In this document: positions 1 through 5,350 of the stretch, piece after piece | Layout: every line of letters starts with the position of its first letter | Position numbering within the stretch: the stretch's first letter is position 1 | Assembly (NCBI GenBank): GCA_030838815.1 | Contig: JAUZEX010000316.1 | Location: 1 to 6,415 of the forward strand | DNA: 6,415 nt | Origin: Actinomycetota bacterium | GTDB lineage: Bacteria > Actinomycetota > Acidimicrobiia > IMCC26256 > BP-133 | Reading direction: 5' to 3' | The notes under the pieces: generated by a model | The model's database searches: none | What the model saw: only the letters and a program-made list of their open reading frames with translations | What the model was told of the DNA's origin: nothing | Translations under genes and position numbers: made by a program

Positions 1-123
1 CTCCCCTACGCCGACTGGCGCGACGAGGTGCTGAGCCTGGTCGGCGGCGAGGACCCGGCTGCCCTGCGGAGCGCCCTCTCCCTCTGCGAGTCGGTGGTCA
101 CCAACCTCCGCCGCGCCGGCTGA
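1..123 (+). CDS. 3' end of an unidentified protein gene (partial)
   Basis: The frame starting at base 1 is open for 40 codons and ends at a TGA at 121-123. It reads LPYADWRDEVLSLV, continues through a short helix-like stretch, and ends TNLRRAG. Thirty-nine of its 40 codons end in G or C, which is the codon use of the real genes here and the main evidence that it is coding. The start lies left of the window, so the length and domains are unknown. I do not recognise the family from this tail. It is tail-to-tail with the ABC ATPase gene, with only 12 bases between the two stop codons, so it is probably a separate transcription unit unrelated to the nitrogen cluster. Confidence 0.65.
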   Translation, partial: LPYADWRDEVLSLVGGEDPAALRSALSLCESVVTNLRRAG

Positions 124-135
124 GGCCGCCTTTCT

Positions 136-969
136 TCAATCGAGGGGCTGGCGGAACAGCTCCTGGATTTCATCGCGCAGGTCGAGGAACTTCGGCGACC
201 GCTTGACCTGGGTGCCGCGGGTACGGCCGAACGGCACGTCGACCACCTCGACGACCCGCCCCGGCCGGCCGTGCATGACGTAGACCCGCTGGGAGAGGAA
301 CAGCGCCTCCTCCACGTCGTGGGTCACCATCAGGATCGTGGCCCCCGTCCGCTGCCAGACGAGGAGCAGGAACTCCTGCATGGCCAGCTTCGTCTGGGCG
401 TCGAGGGCGCCGAAGGGCTCGTCGAGCAGGAGGATGTCCGGCTCGGGGGCCAGGGCCCGGGCGATCGCCACCCGCTGGCGCATGCCGCCCGAGAGCTCCT
501 TGGGGAGCCGGTCGGCGAAGGCCACCAGGTCCATGATGGCCAGCAGCTCCTTGACCCGCTCGGCCCGCCGCACCCTGTCCACACCCTGGCACTCGAGGCC
601 GAAGGAGATGTTCTCCGCCACCGTCTTCCAGGGGTAGAGCGAGTAGCCCTGGAACACCATGCCGCGGTCGGGGCCCGGCCCGATGACCGGCTCGCCGTCG
701 ACCGACACGTCGCCCATGGTGGCGGTCTCGAGCCCGCCGGCGATGTTGAGGAGCGTGGACTTCCCGCAGCCCGAGGTGCCGACGATGGACACCAGCTCCC
801 CCTGGTCGACGTGGAGGTCGACGGGCCCGACGGCCACCACCGGCTTCGCCTTGCGCCGGGCCGGGAACGTCTTGATGACCCGCACCATGTCGAGCTTGCG
901 GGTGCCGGCCGGCGTGTCCGGCGGTTCGGGAGTGATCGGCTCGGCCAACTCGGGCGGCGACAGGGTCAC
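136..969 (-). CDS. NitT/TauT-type ABC transporter ATP-binding protein
   Basis: This 277-residue protein is the cytoplasmic ATPase that would power the permease encoded just upstream. All nucleotide-binding motifs are present: Walker A GTSGCGKST (residues 64-72), Q-loop glutamine 107, signature LSGGMRQ (159-165), Walker B ILLLDEP (179-185), D-loop GALD (187-190) and switch histidine 217. Length and motif spelling match the nitrate/sulfonate/taurine branch (SsuB, TauB, NrtD-like). The start is a GTG at 967-969 whose last two bases begin the permease stop codon (GTGA overlap), implying translational coupling. The same frame stays open far upstream, but that part is the permease gene read out of frame. 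The first in-frame ATG, at residue 28, would remove the segment before the first strand and has no comparable coupling. The family call is firm; the substrate is inferred from context. Confidence 0.94.
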   Translation of the reverse strand: MTLSPPELAEPITPEPPDTPAGTRKLDMVRVIKTFPARRKAKPVVAVGPVDLHVDQGELVSIVGTSGCGKSTLLNIAGGLETATMGDVSVDGEPVIGPGPDRGMVFQGYSLYPWKTVAENISFGLECQGVDRVRRAERVKELLAIMDLVAFADRLPKELSGGMRQRVAIARALAPEPDILLLDEPFGALDAQTKLAMQEFLLLVWQRTGATILMVTHDVEEALFLSQRVYVMHGRPGRVVEVVDVPFGRTRGTQVKRSPKFLDLRDEIQELFRQPLD

Positions 970-1775
970 GGTCGGGCCCAGGGGGCGGCGGCGTTGCGCA
1001 CCCAGCGCAGGACCAGGTCGCTGGCCACGCCGATGACGCCGAAGACGATGAGCATGGCGAACATGATGTCGACCTGGTGGAAGCGCTGGGCCTGCACGAT
1101 CCGGTAGGCGAGGCCGGACTGGGCCGCCAGCAGCTCGGCCACCACCAGCATGAGCCAGCCGGCGGCCAGGTTGATGCGGGCGACGTCGATCACGCCCGGC
1201 AGGGAGTGGGGAAGGATCACCTTGCGCAGCACCGTGAGCCGCCCCGCCCCGAGCGTGTACGACACCTTGATCAGCTCCTGGGGCACGGCCCGCACGACGT
1301 CGGCGATCATCAGCGTGTTGAAGAACACGGTGCCGAGCACGATGAGCGTGACCTTGGGGCTCTCGCCGATGCCCAGCCACAGCAGGAGCAATGGCGTGAG
1401 GGCCGTGGCCGGGATGTAGCGGAGGAAGGCGACGGGCGCCTCCACCGCCGACTCGATCGACGTGAAGCTGCCCATCAGCAGCCCAACGACGAGGCCGATG
1501 GCCATGCTGATGGCGTACCCGAGGCCGATGCGGCCCATGCTGGCGCCGAAGTCCTGGCCCAGCTGGCCGCTGCTCCAGGCGGCGGTGACCGCCTTCCAGG
1601 TGTCGGCCGGCGACGGCACGATCACGGCTCCGGAGGAGCGGGACGCCTCCCAGACCCAGAGCAGGAACACGGCCGCCAGCCCCCCCAGGGCCAGGCCGGC
1701 CCGCCACCGCATGGGCAGCTCGGACCGGATCCGCAGGACGGCCGACTGCCGCCGGCCCCGTCCCTCAGCCGCCAT
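966..1775 (-). CDS. NitT/TauT-type ABC transporter permease
   Basis: This 269-residue inner-membrane protein has about six hydrophobic segments, near residues 28-45, 84-104, 121-137, 141-160, 200-216 and 236-255. The cytoplasmic EAA-type coupling loop, which contacts the ATPase, lies at about residues 165-190 (PQELIKVSYTLGAG followed by ILPHSLP). The stretch VPSPADTW near residue 53 before the membrane core is typical of SsuC/TauC-like permeases. The ATG at 1773-1775 lies inside the last codons of the binding-protein gene (11-base overlap), and the 3' end overlaps the ATPase start by 4 bases, so the three genes form one operon. A single permease gene suggests a homodimeric channel, as usual in this family. 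The residues do not reveal the substrate. Confidence 0.93.
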   Translation of the reverse strand: MAAEGRGRRQSAVLRIRSELPMRWRAGLALGGLAAVFLLWVWEASRSSGAVIVPSPADTWKAVTAAWSSGQLGQDFGASMGRIGLGYAISMAIGLVVGLLMGSFTSIESAVEAPVAFLRYIPATALTPLLLLWLGIGESPKVTLIVLGTVFFNTLMIADVVRAVPQELIKVSYTLGAGRLTVLRKVILPHSLPGVIDVARINLAAGWLMLVVAELLAAQSGLAYRIVQAQRFHQVDIMFAMLIVFGVIGVASDLVLRWVRNAAAPWARP

Positions 1776-2826
1776 GGGCCTTCAGGTACTCCTGGGTGAA
1801 GGACGGGTCGTAGAGCCCCTCCAGGGAGGCGCGGGACTTGATGAGGCCCGTCCCCATCAGGAAGTCGTCGACCTGCCAGAACATCGCGGTCAGATCGGTC
1901 GGGTCCTTCCCCGTGTAGCCCTTGACGGCGTCGGCGGCGCTGAAGAGCTTCGTCCCTTCGGCCAGGGCGGCGTACTCCTCGGGCTTCAACTGGGCGTGTT
2001 CGGCCATGATCGCCGTGGCCTCGCCGGGGTTGGACTTGATGAAGTCGATCGTGTCGTACCAGGCGTTGACCAGCTTCTGGACATCGTCCTTGCGGTCCTT
2101 GATCAGCTGCGGGGTCACGACGAGGTGGTCGGAGATCGTGCCCGGGAAGTCCTTCGAGCTGAACAGCACGTGGGAGCCCGGACGCTTGAGGGCCTGGACC
2201 GTGAACGGCGCAAAGACCCCGACGGCGTCGATCTGGCCGTTGGCGAAGGCGGCCGCGGCGGCGTCGGTGGGCAGGTTGCGGAAGTTGATGTCGCTCTCCT
2301 TCATCCCCGCCGAGGCCAGGCCCTGGAGAAGGAGGAAGTGGTCGACCACGCCCTGTTCGGCGGCCACCGTCTTGCCCTTCAGGTCGGCGATGGTCTTGAT
2401 CGAGTCCTTGACGATGACGGCGTCGTTGCCGAACGAGTTGTCGTTCTCGATGACGCTGACTTGGGCGCTGCCCGACGTCACGCCGAGCAGCGTGTCGTTG
2501 AGCGTCTGGCTGTCGGCGTCGAGCTTGCCGGCCGTCATGGCCTGGAGGCAGGTCGTGTAGTCGCTGAAGTAGGTCAGCTTGACCTTGACGCCCTCCTTGT
2601 CGAAGAAGCCCTTCTTCTGCGTCACGTCCCACACGAACCAGCCCGGCCAGGCGCTGTAGCCGAGGGTGATGGCCGGGGCCTCCGGCGGCGCGGCCGTGGT
2701 CGGGGTCGCCGCCGCCGCTTCGCCGGAGGCGGTGCTGGGACGGGGTGTCTCGGCTTTGCAGGCGCCGGCCGTGATGGCGGCCACCAGGAGCAGGACGAGG
2801 CCGGGAAGCCGGCGGGCAGGCGTCAT
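1765..2826 (-). CDS. ABC transporter substrate-binding lipoprotein of the urea-carboxylase-region type
   Basis: This 353-residue protein would capture the substrate outside the membrane for the permease and ATPase. The N-terminus has a short basic region, a hydrophobic core (residues 8-20) and a lipobox-like AGAC with Cys23 as the likely lipidated residue; the -3 position is Ala rather than the usual Leu. An Ala/Thr/Pro-rich tether follows (about 25-51). The mature domain begins ITLGYSAWPGW and has the NMT1/SsuA-like fold pattern. The stretches DADSQTLNDTL (103-113), NDNSFGNDAVIV (128-139), VDHFLLLQGL (161-170), VFAPFTVQALKRPG (204-217) and KDFPGTISDHLVV (225-237) match my memory of the binding-protein family found beside bacterial urea/guanidine carboxylase genes. 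That context makes guanidine, urea or a related cation or amide plausible, but ligand residues were not tested. The ATG at 2824-2826 has a GGAGGT site upstream. Confidence 0.92.
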   Translation of the reverse strand: MTPARRLPGLVLLLVAAITAGACKAETPRPSTASGEAAAATPTTAAPPEAPAITLGYSAWPGWFVWDVTQKKGFFDKEGVKVKLTYFSDYTTCLQAMTAGKLDADSQTLNDTLLGVTSGSAQVSVIENDNSFGNDAVIVKDSIKTIADLKGKTVAAEQGVVDHFLLLQGLASAGMKESDINFRNLPTDAAAAAFANGQIDAVGVFAPFTVQALKRPGSHVLFSSKDFPGTISDHLVVTPQLIKDRKDDVQKLVNAWYDTIDFIKSNPGEATAIMAEHAQLKPEEYAALAEGTKLFSAADAVKGYTGKDPTDLTAMFWQVDDFLMGTGLIKSRASLEGLYDPSFTQEYLKAHGG

Positions 2827-2836
2827 TGGTCTTCGG

Positions 2837-2842
2837 ACCTCC
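2837..2842 (-). promoter_or_regulatory. Ribosome binding site of the substrate-binding protein gene
   Basis: On the minus strand the sequence is GGAGGT, ending 10 bases before the ATG at 2826. The core is strong and the spacing slightly long. It supports that ATG, which also gives a complete lipoprotein signal. Confidence 0.7.
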
Positions 2843-2892
2843 GCAGTCTCGACCAGTTTCGTCTACGGGACCTTACGGACGGGCGGTTCCGA

Positions 2893-2930
2893 TCGAATGT
2901 CCATCGAAATAAGGACGGGTTGCGTTTACC
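2893..2930. promoter_or_regulatory. Candidate regulatory element, copy A (upstream of the transporter operon)
   Basis: This element fills part of the 106-base gap between the TetR stop and the binding-protein start. Its core TCGAATGTCCATCGAAA (2893-2909) matches 14 of 17 bases of the core at 3818-3834 in the other intergenic region. With small gaps the similarity extends to 2930 (27 identical columns of 38, aligned by eye). The core has TCGA at both ends around a centre at 2900, so it is a weak palindrome of the size bound by TetR dimers. It ends 66 bases before the binding-protein start codon. No convincing -10 hexamer was found, so its role as operator, promoter or both is inference. Confidence 0.4.
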
Positions 2931-2939
2931 TGTCAGGTA
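2927..2939. repeat. 13-bp palindrome overlapping the TetR stop codon
   Basis: TACCTG-T-CAGGTA is a perfect inverted repeat with 6-bp arms and one central base. It covers the TetR stop codon (2933-2935) and lies about 100 bases upstream of the binding-protein start. On the minus strand it contains CTGACA, five of six bases of a -35 consensus, so it may be part of the transporter promoter, an operator over it, or both. It abuts copy A of the shared element. It is too short and too AT-containing to be a good terminator, and no T-run follows it on the minus strand. Confidence 0.4.
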
Positions 2940-3745
2940 TCTGACTCGGGAGCTTCGCCTGCGCCCCGGGCCAACGATGCCCGGCGGACGGTGTCGAGGC
3001 GAGCGGGCCGGGCGAGCAGGCCCCGCAGTCCGAGATCGGCCAGGAACAGGCCGATCTCGGCCGGGCTGTAGTCACCGGCCTCGGGTGCGGCCCGGTTGGC
3101 GAGGCGCCTCCGGCCGCGGTTCCAGTGCTGCACCGCTTCGTCGTTGGCCAGCAGGGTCATCGCCGTCAAGCGGGGGTCGACGGCGAGGAACTCGCCCGCC
3201 CGGACGCCTTCGGCGACGAGGGCCTCGATTTCGTCGTTGAGGCGCTGCCGTTCCTCCCAGTAGAGGTCGAAGCCTTCCGGCTGGCGGCTGGCCAGCCGGT
3301 GGACCTCGTTGATGTCGAAGGGGAACTCCGACAGGGCGGCGACGTCGAAGCGGATGAGGCGGTGGAGGCGCACGGCGGCCGGCCCGCCGTCGAGCTTCAG
3401 CTGCTCGACGAACTCCAGCGGGACCCGGTTCACCGTCCCCAGGATCTCCTCCAGGATCGCGTCCCGGCTCCGGAAGTAGTAGTAGAGCGACGACTGCTGG
3501 AGACCGGCGCCTTCGGCGATCTCGGCCATCGTCGTCTCGCTCACACCCTTGGCTGCGAACAGGCGGCTGGCCACGGCCACGATCTCGGCCCGGGCGCCGA
3601 GCTCCGAAGTGCCGCCGGCCGCCGCCCTCGTGCGGGGTCGACCGACGGGGCGCCGGCTGGTCGTGGTCTGGTCGCTCACCGTTTCGACCGTAGCGAACGG
3701 CTGAACGTGCCGGGAGTCCGCCCGGCGGGTCTGTGTTTCAGGCAT
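2933..3745 (-). CDS. TetR-family transcriptional regulator, AmtR-like
   Basis: This 270-residue DNA-binding protein has a basic N-terminal arm with RRPVGRPR (residues 31-38), a TetR helix-turn-helix domain from about 51 to 100 (ARAEIVAVASRLFAAKG, then TTMAEIAEGAG and SSLYYYF), and a helical ligand-binding and dimerisation domain. The GRPR arm, the SLYYYF ending of the DNA-binding domain and the ligand-domain layout resemble AmtR, the actinobacterial nitrogen regulator, as I remember it. AmtR is reported to control urea carboxylase genes in Mycobacterium smegmatis. The ATG at 3743-3745 is chosen because AGGAGA lies 7 bases upstream; starting further upstream would run into intergenic-looking sequence. 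The gene is divergent from the catabolic operon and is followed, 106 bases on, by the transporter operon. TetR membership is firm; AmtR kinship and repression of this cluster are inferred. Confidence 0.92.
   Translation of the reverse strand: MPETQTRRADSRHVQPFATVETVSDQTTTSRRPVGRPRTRAAAGGTSELGARAEIVAVASRLFAAKGVSETTMAEIAEGAGLQQSSLYYYFRSRDAILEEILGTVNRVPLEFVEQLKLDGGPAAVRLHRLIRFDVAALSEFPFDINEVHRLASRQPEGFDLYWEERQRLNDEIEALVAEGVRAGEFLAVDPRLTAMTLLANDEAVQHWNRGRRRLANRAAPEAGDYSPAEIGLFLADLGLRGLLARPARLDTVRRASLARGAGEAPESDT
3030..3060. repeat. 12-bp perfect inverted repeat (hairpin) inside the TetR gene
   Basis: Arms CCGAGATCGGCC (3030-3041) and GGCCGATCTCGG (3049-3060) are exact reverse complements around a 7-base loop. 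They lie in the TetR coding sequence, where they encode AEIGLFLADLG, about 95 bases before the stop codon. Each arm is itself nearly self-complementary (CCGA..TCGG). No T-run follows in either direction, so it is not a classical intrinsic terminator. Confidence 0.75.
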
Positions 3746-3752
3746 GTGAATG

Positions 3753-3758
3753 TCTCCT
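3753..3758 (-). promoter_or_regulatory. Ribosome binding site of the TetR gene
   Basis: AGGAGA on the minus strand lies 7 bases before the ATG at 3745. This near-ideal site fixes the TetR start there, rather than at the upstream ATG at 3883 or the internal GTG at 3679. Confidence 0.75.
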
Positions 3759-3777
3759 GTGCAAGCCCGGCCGGACG

Positions 3778-3807
3778 TTGACTTCGTTCCATCCTGTCCC
3801 GCAGTGT
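3778..3807 (+). promoter_or_regulatory. Possible promoter of the catabolic operon
   Basis: TTGACT at 3778-3783 is close to a -35 consensus. CAGTGT at 3802-3807, 18 bases downstream, is a poor but possible -10. Transcription would start near 3813-3815, just before copy B of the shared element, a classical place for a repressor to act. The weak -10 keeps confidence low. Confidence 0.25.
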
Positions 3808-3817
3808 TGCGTCGATT

Positions 3818-3850
3818 TCGAATTACCATTGAAAGGACCGTTGTTTTGCC
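3818..3850. promoter_or_regulatory. Candidate regulatory element, copy B (between TetR and the catabolic operon)
   Basis: The core TCGAATTACCATTGAAA (3818-3834) matches copy A at 14 of 17 bases, and similarity continues to 3850 with small gaps. With two upstream bases it forms a weak palindrome, TTTC at 3816-3819 against GAAA at 3831-3834, centred on 3825. It ends 72 bases before the TetR start, in the same orientation as copy A has relative to the transporter. Its other end covers the ribosome binding site and proposed start of the first catabolic gene. A protein bound here could therefore affect both divergent genes. The function is inferred from position and repetition only. Confidence 0.4.
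3831..3837 (+). promoter_or_regulatory. Ribosome binding site deciding the start of the first DUF1989 gene
   Basis: GAAAGGA lies 8 bases before an in-frame TTG at 3846-3848. No other candidate start of this gene has a site this good. It lies within copy B, so repressor binding and translation signals overlap here. Confidence 0.5.
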
Positions 3851-4718
3851 GAGCACAGGCCAGGTGAACCTGCCGAGCGCCATCAGTACGGCTGATCCGT
3901 TCGGAGCCCAGGCTCACGCCCGGGCCCAGGCCGGGACGGTGGCGGCCACGCAGCCGACGATCCCGGTGTCGGAGGCCACCGATCTCCCCGACGGTGTCGA
4001 GCCGGCCCTCGTGCTCTGGGACGAGCGGATCGGCGGCGGCGGGTACGCCGTGCGCCGCCTGCCCCGGGGCAGCCGGCTGCGGATCACCGACCTCGACGGC
4101 GACGCCTGCGCCGGGCTGGTGGTCCACCACGCCCGCCGGCCGGAGGAGCGGCTCAACGTGGGCGACACCGCCAAGCTGCAATGGAACGCCTACCTCGGGC
4201 CGGGCAAGCTGCTGCTGTCGGACCAGGGCCGGGTGCTGCTCACGATCCTGGCCGACACCGCCGGCGTCCACGACACCCTGTGCGGCACCTCCACCGCCGC
4301 CCGCAACCGCGACCGCTACGGCGCCGGCGACAACTTCGGCCCTGCCCCCAACGGGCGGGACCGCTTCCTCCTGGCGCTGGCCAAGCACGGCCTCGGCCGG
4401 CGCGACCTGCCCCAGAACGTCAACCTGTTCAAGGGTGTGCGGGTGGAGGAGGACGGGTCGTTGACCTTCGTGGGCGACCGCTCGGCGCCCGGCGCCTTCG
4501 TGGAGCTCCGGGCCGAGCTCGACGTGCTGGTCAGTGTCGTCAACGTGCCCCACGTCCTGGACCGGCGGCCGGCCTACACCGCGACGCCGCTGCGCTGCAC
4601 CGCCTGGGCCGGGCCGCCGACGGCGCCCGACGACCCGTGGCGGACGGCGACGCCCGAGTGCGTGCGGGCCTTCCAGAACACCGAGGACGAGCTCCTCGGC
4701 TGGGACGGGCCCCGGTGA
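3846..4718 (+). CDS. DUF1989 protein, urea carboxylase-associated protein 1 (probable carboxyguanidine deiminase subunit)
   Basis: This protein is 290 residues from TTG 3846 or 284 from GTG 3864. The DUF1989 domain begins near residue 54 (ALVLWDE). Landmarks are TDLDGDAC (81-88), DTAKLQWNAYLG (108-118), DTAGVHDTLCG (137-147), a long conserved block NGRDRFLLALAKHGLGRRDLP (169-189), NVNLFKGVRV (191-200), ELRAELDVLVSVVNVPHVLD (220-239) and the tail FQNTEDELLGW (276-286). These match associated protein 1 rather than 2. In characterised bacteria the two paralogues together form carboxyguanidine deiminase, acting after guanidine carboxylation; that role is transferred by family. His142 and Cys146 are candidate metal or catalytic residues by position. 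The stop overlaps the next gene's GTG by 4 bases. The roughly 50 residues before the domain are low-complexity, and the start could be as late as GTG 3966. Confidence 0.9.
   Translation: MPSTGQVNLPSAISTADPFGAQAHARAQAGTVAATQPTIPVSEATDLPDGVEPALVLWDERIGGGGYAVRRLPRGSRLRITDLDGDACAGLVVHHARRPEERLNVGDTAKLQWNAYLGPGKLLLSDQGRVLLTILADTAGVHDTLCGTSTAARNRDRYGAGDNFGPAPNGRDRFLLALAKHGLGRRDLPQNVNLFKGVRVEEDGSLTFVGDRSAPGAFVELRAELDVLVSVVNVPHVLDRRPAYTATPLRCTAWAGPPTAPDDPWRTATPECVRAFQNTEDELLGWDGPR
3861..3872. repeat. Short inverted repeat CAGGT-GA-ACCTG
   Basis: Five-base perfect arms around GA lie at the 5' end of the first DUF1989 gene and include the alternative GTG start at 3864. The half-sites are those of the 2927-2939 palindrome in the opposite arrangement. 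It may be coincidental. Confidence 0.25.
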
Positions 4719-5350
4719 GCGCCACCCCCATTCACGACGAGATCGTGCATGACGAGGTGGTGCCGGCCCGCTCGCCGTGGACCGGCGTGGTGCGAGCCAC
4801 GGAGACGCTTCGGATCGTCGACCTGGAGGGCAACCAGGCCGTCGACTTCTTGTGCTACAACGCCGCCGACCTCGACGAGCGCTACAGCGCGGCGGAGACG
4901 ATCGTGGGGCAGGGCAACATCTTCCTCACCACCGGCACGGTGCTGCGCTCCAACGAGGGCAACCCGCTGATGACCATCGTGGACGACACCTGCGGGCGCC
5001 ACGACACGATCGGCGGGGCCTGCAGCTGCGAGTCGAATACCGTCCGCTACGGCCATCACACGAAGCACCAGCACGCCTGCGTGGAGAACTTCCTCCTGGC
5101 TCTGGCGCCGTTCGGGCGGGGCAAGCGGGACCTGGTGGGCAACATCAACTGGTTCATGAACGTGCCGGTGCTGGCCGACGGCACGCTGGGGATCGTGGAC
5201 GGCATCTCCGCCCCCGGGAAGTACCTCGACCTCCGGGCCGAGATCGACGTGCTGGTGGCGATCTCGAACTGCCCGCAGATCAACAACCCCTGCAACGGGT
5301 TCAACCCCACCCCGATCCGGGTGACCGTCACGGCGCCCGCCGCGACGTGA
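4715..5350 (+). CDS. DUF1989 protein, urea carboxylase-associated protein 2 (probable carboxyguanidine deiminase subunit)
   Basis: This 211-residue paralogue of the preceding protein would be the partner subunit of the deiminase. It has VDLEGNQAVDFLCYNA (35-50), DERYSAAETI (54-63), DTCGRHDTIGGACSCESNT (91-109), the block ENFLLALAPFGRGKRDL (124-140), NINWFMNVPV (143-152), and a C-terminal DLRAEIDVLVAISNCPQINNPC (172-193) followed by FNPTPIRV. Unlike its neighbour it carries cysteines 93, 103, 105, 122, 186 and 193, and histidines 96, 114, 115, 118 and 120; these are obvious metal-ligand candidates, though not proven here. The GTG start at 4715 overlaps the upstream TGA. The frame is open further upstream to an ATG at 4181, but that part is the preceding gene out of frame. 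The stop overlaps the carboxylase GTG by 4 bases. Confidence 0.93.
   Translation: MSATPIHDEIVHDEVVPARSPWTGVVRATETLRIVDLEGNQAVDFLCYNAADLDERYSAAETIVGQGNIFLTTGTVLRSNEGNPLMTIVDDTCGRHDTIGGACSCESNTVRYGHHTKHQHACVENFLLALAPFGRGKRDLVGNINWFMNVPVLADGTLGIVDGISAPGKYLDLRAEIDVLVAISNCPQINNPCNGFNPTPIRVTVTAPAAT

Noticed and set aside
970..1707. N-terminal extension of the ATPase frame to 523 residues
   Set aside because: The added part is the permease gene read out of frame; the GTG at 969 with the GTGA overlap gives the normal family length.
2861..2890. Two ACGG loops on the plus strand, reminiscent of a guanidine-II riboswitch
   Set aside because: Only one could form a short weak stem, and the strand leads into the antisense of the TetR gene, with no gene to control.
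2827..2932. Possible guanidine-I riboswitch: minus strand has CTGGTCGAGA, similar to a conserved ykkC segment
   Set aside because: The other conserved segments are absent and the gap is too short to hold the full fold plus a promoter. The match looks coincidental.
1462..3240. 592-codon open frame on the plus strand
   Set aside because: It runs antisense through the permease, binding protein and TetR genes, has no recognisable motifs and is rich in Arg and Gly; this is a by-product of high GC.
3822..3835. GlnR-type nitrogen box (TTAC then GAAA) before the catabolic operon
   Set aside because: The half-sites are 4 rather than 6 bases apart and no second pair follows.
3750..3845. ATG at 3750 as the start of the first DUF1989 gene
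   Set aside because: It would lie 4 bases from the divergent TetR start, leaving no room for promoters, and codons before 3846 lack the G/C third-position bias of the rest.
4181..4714. Upstream extension of the second DUF1989 protein to the ATG at 4181
   Set aside because: It reads the first DUF1989 gene in another frame with Arg/Pro-rich nonsense; family homology begins only after the GTG at 4715.
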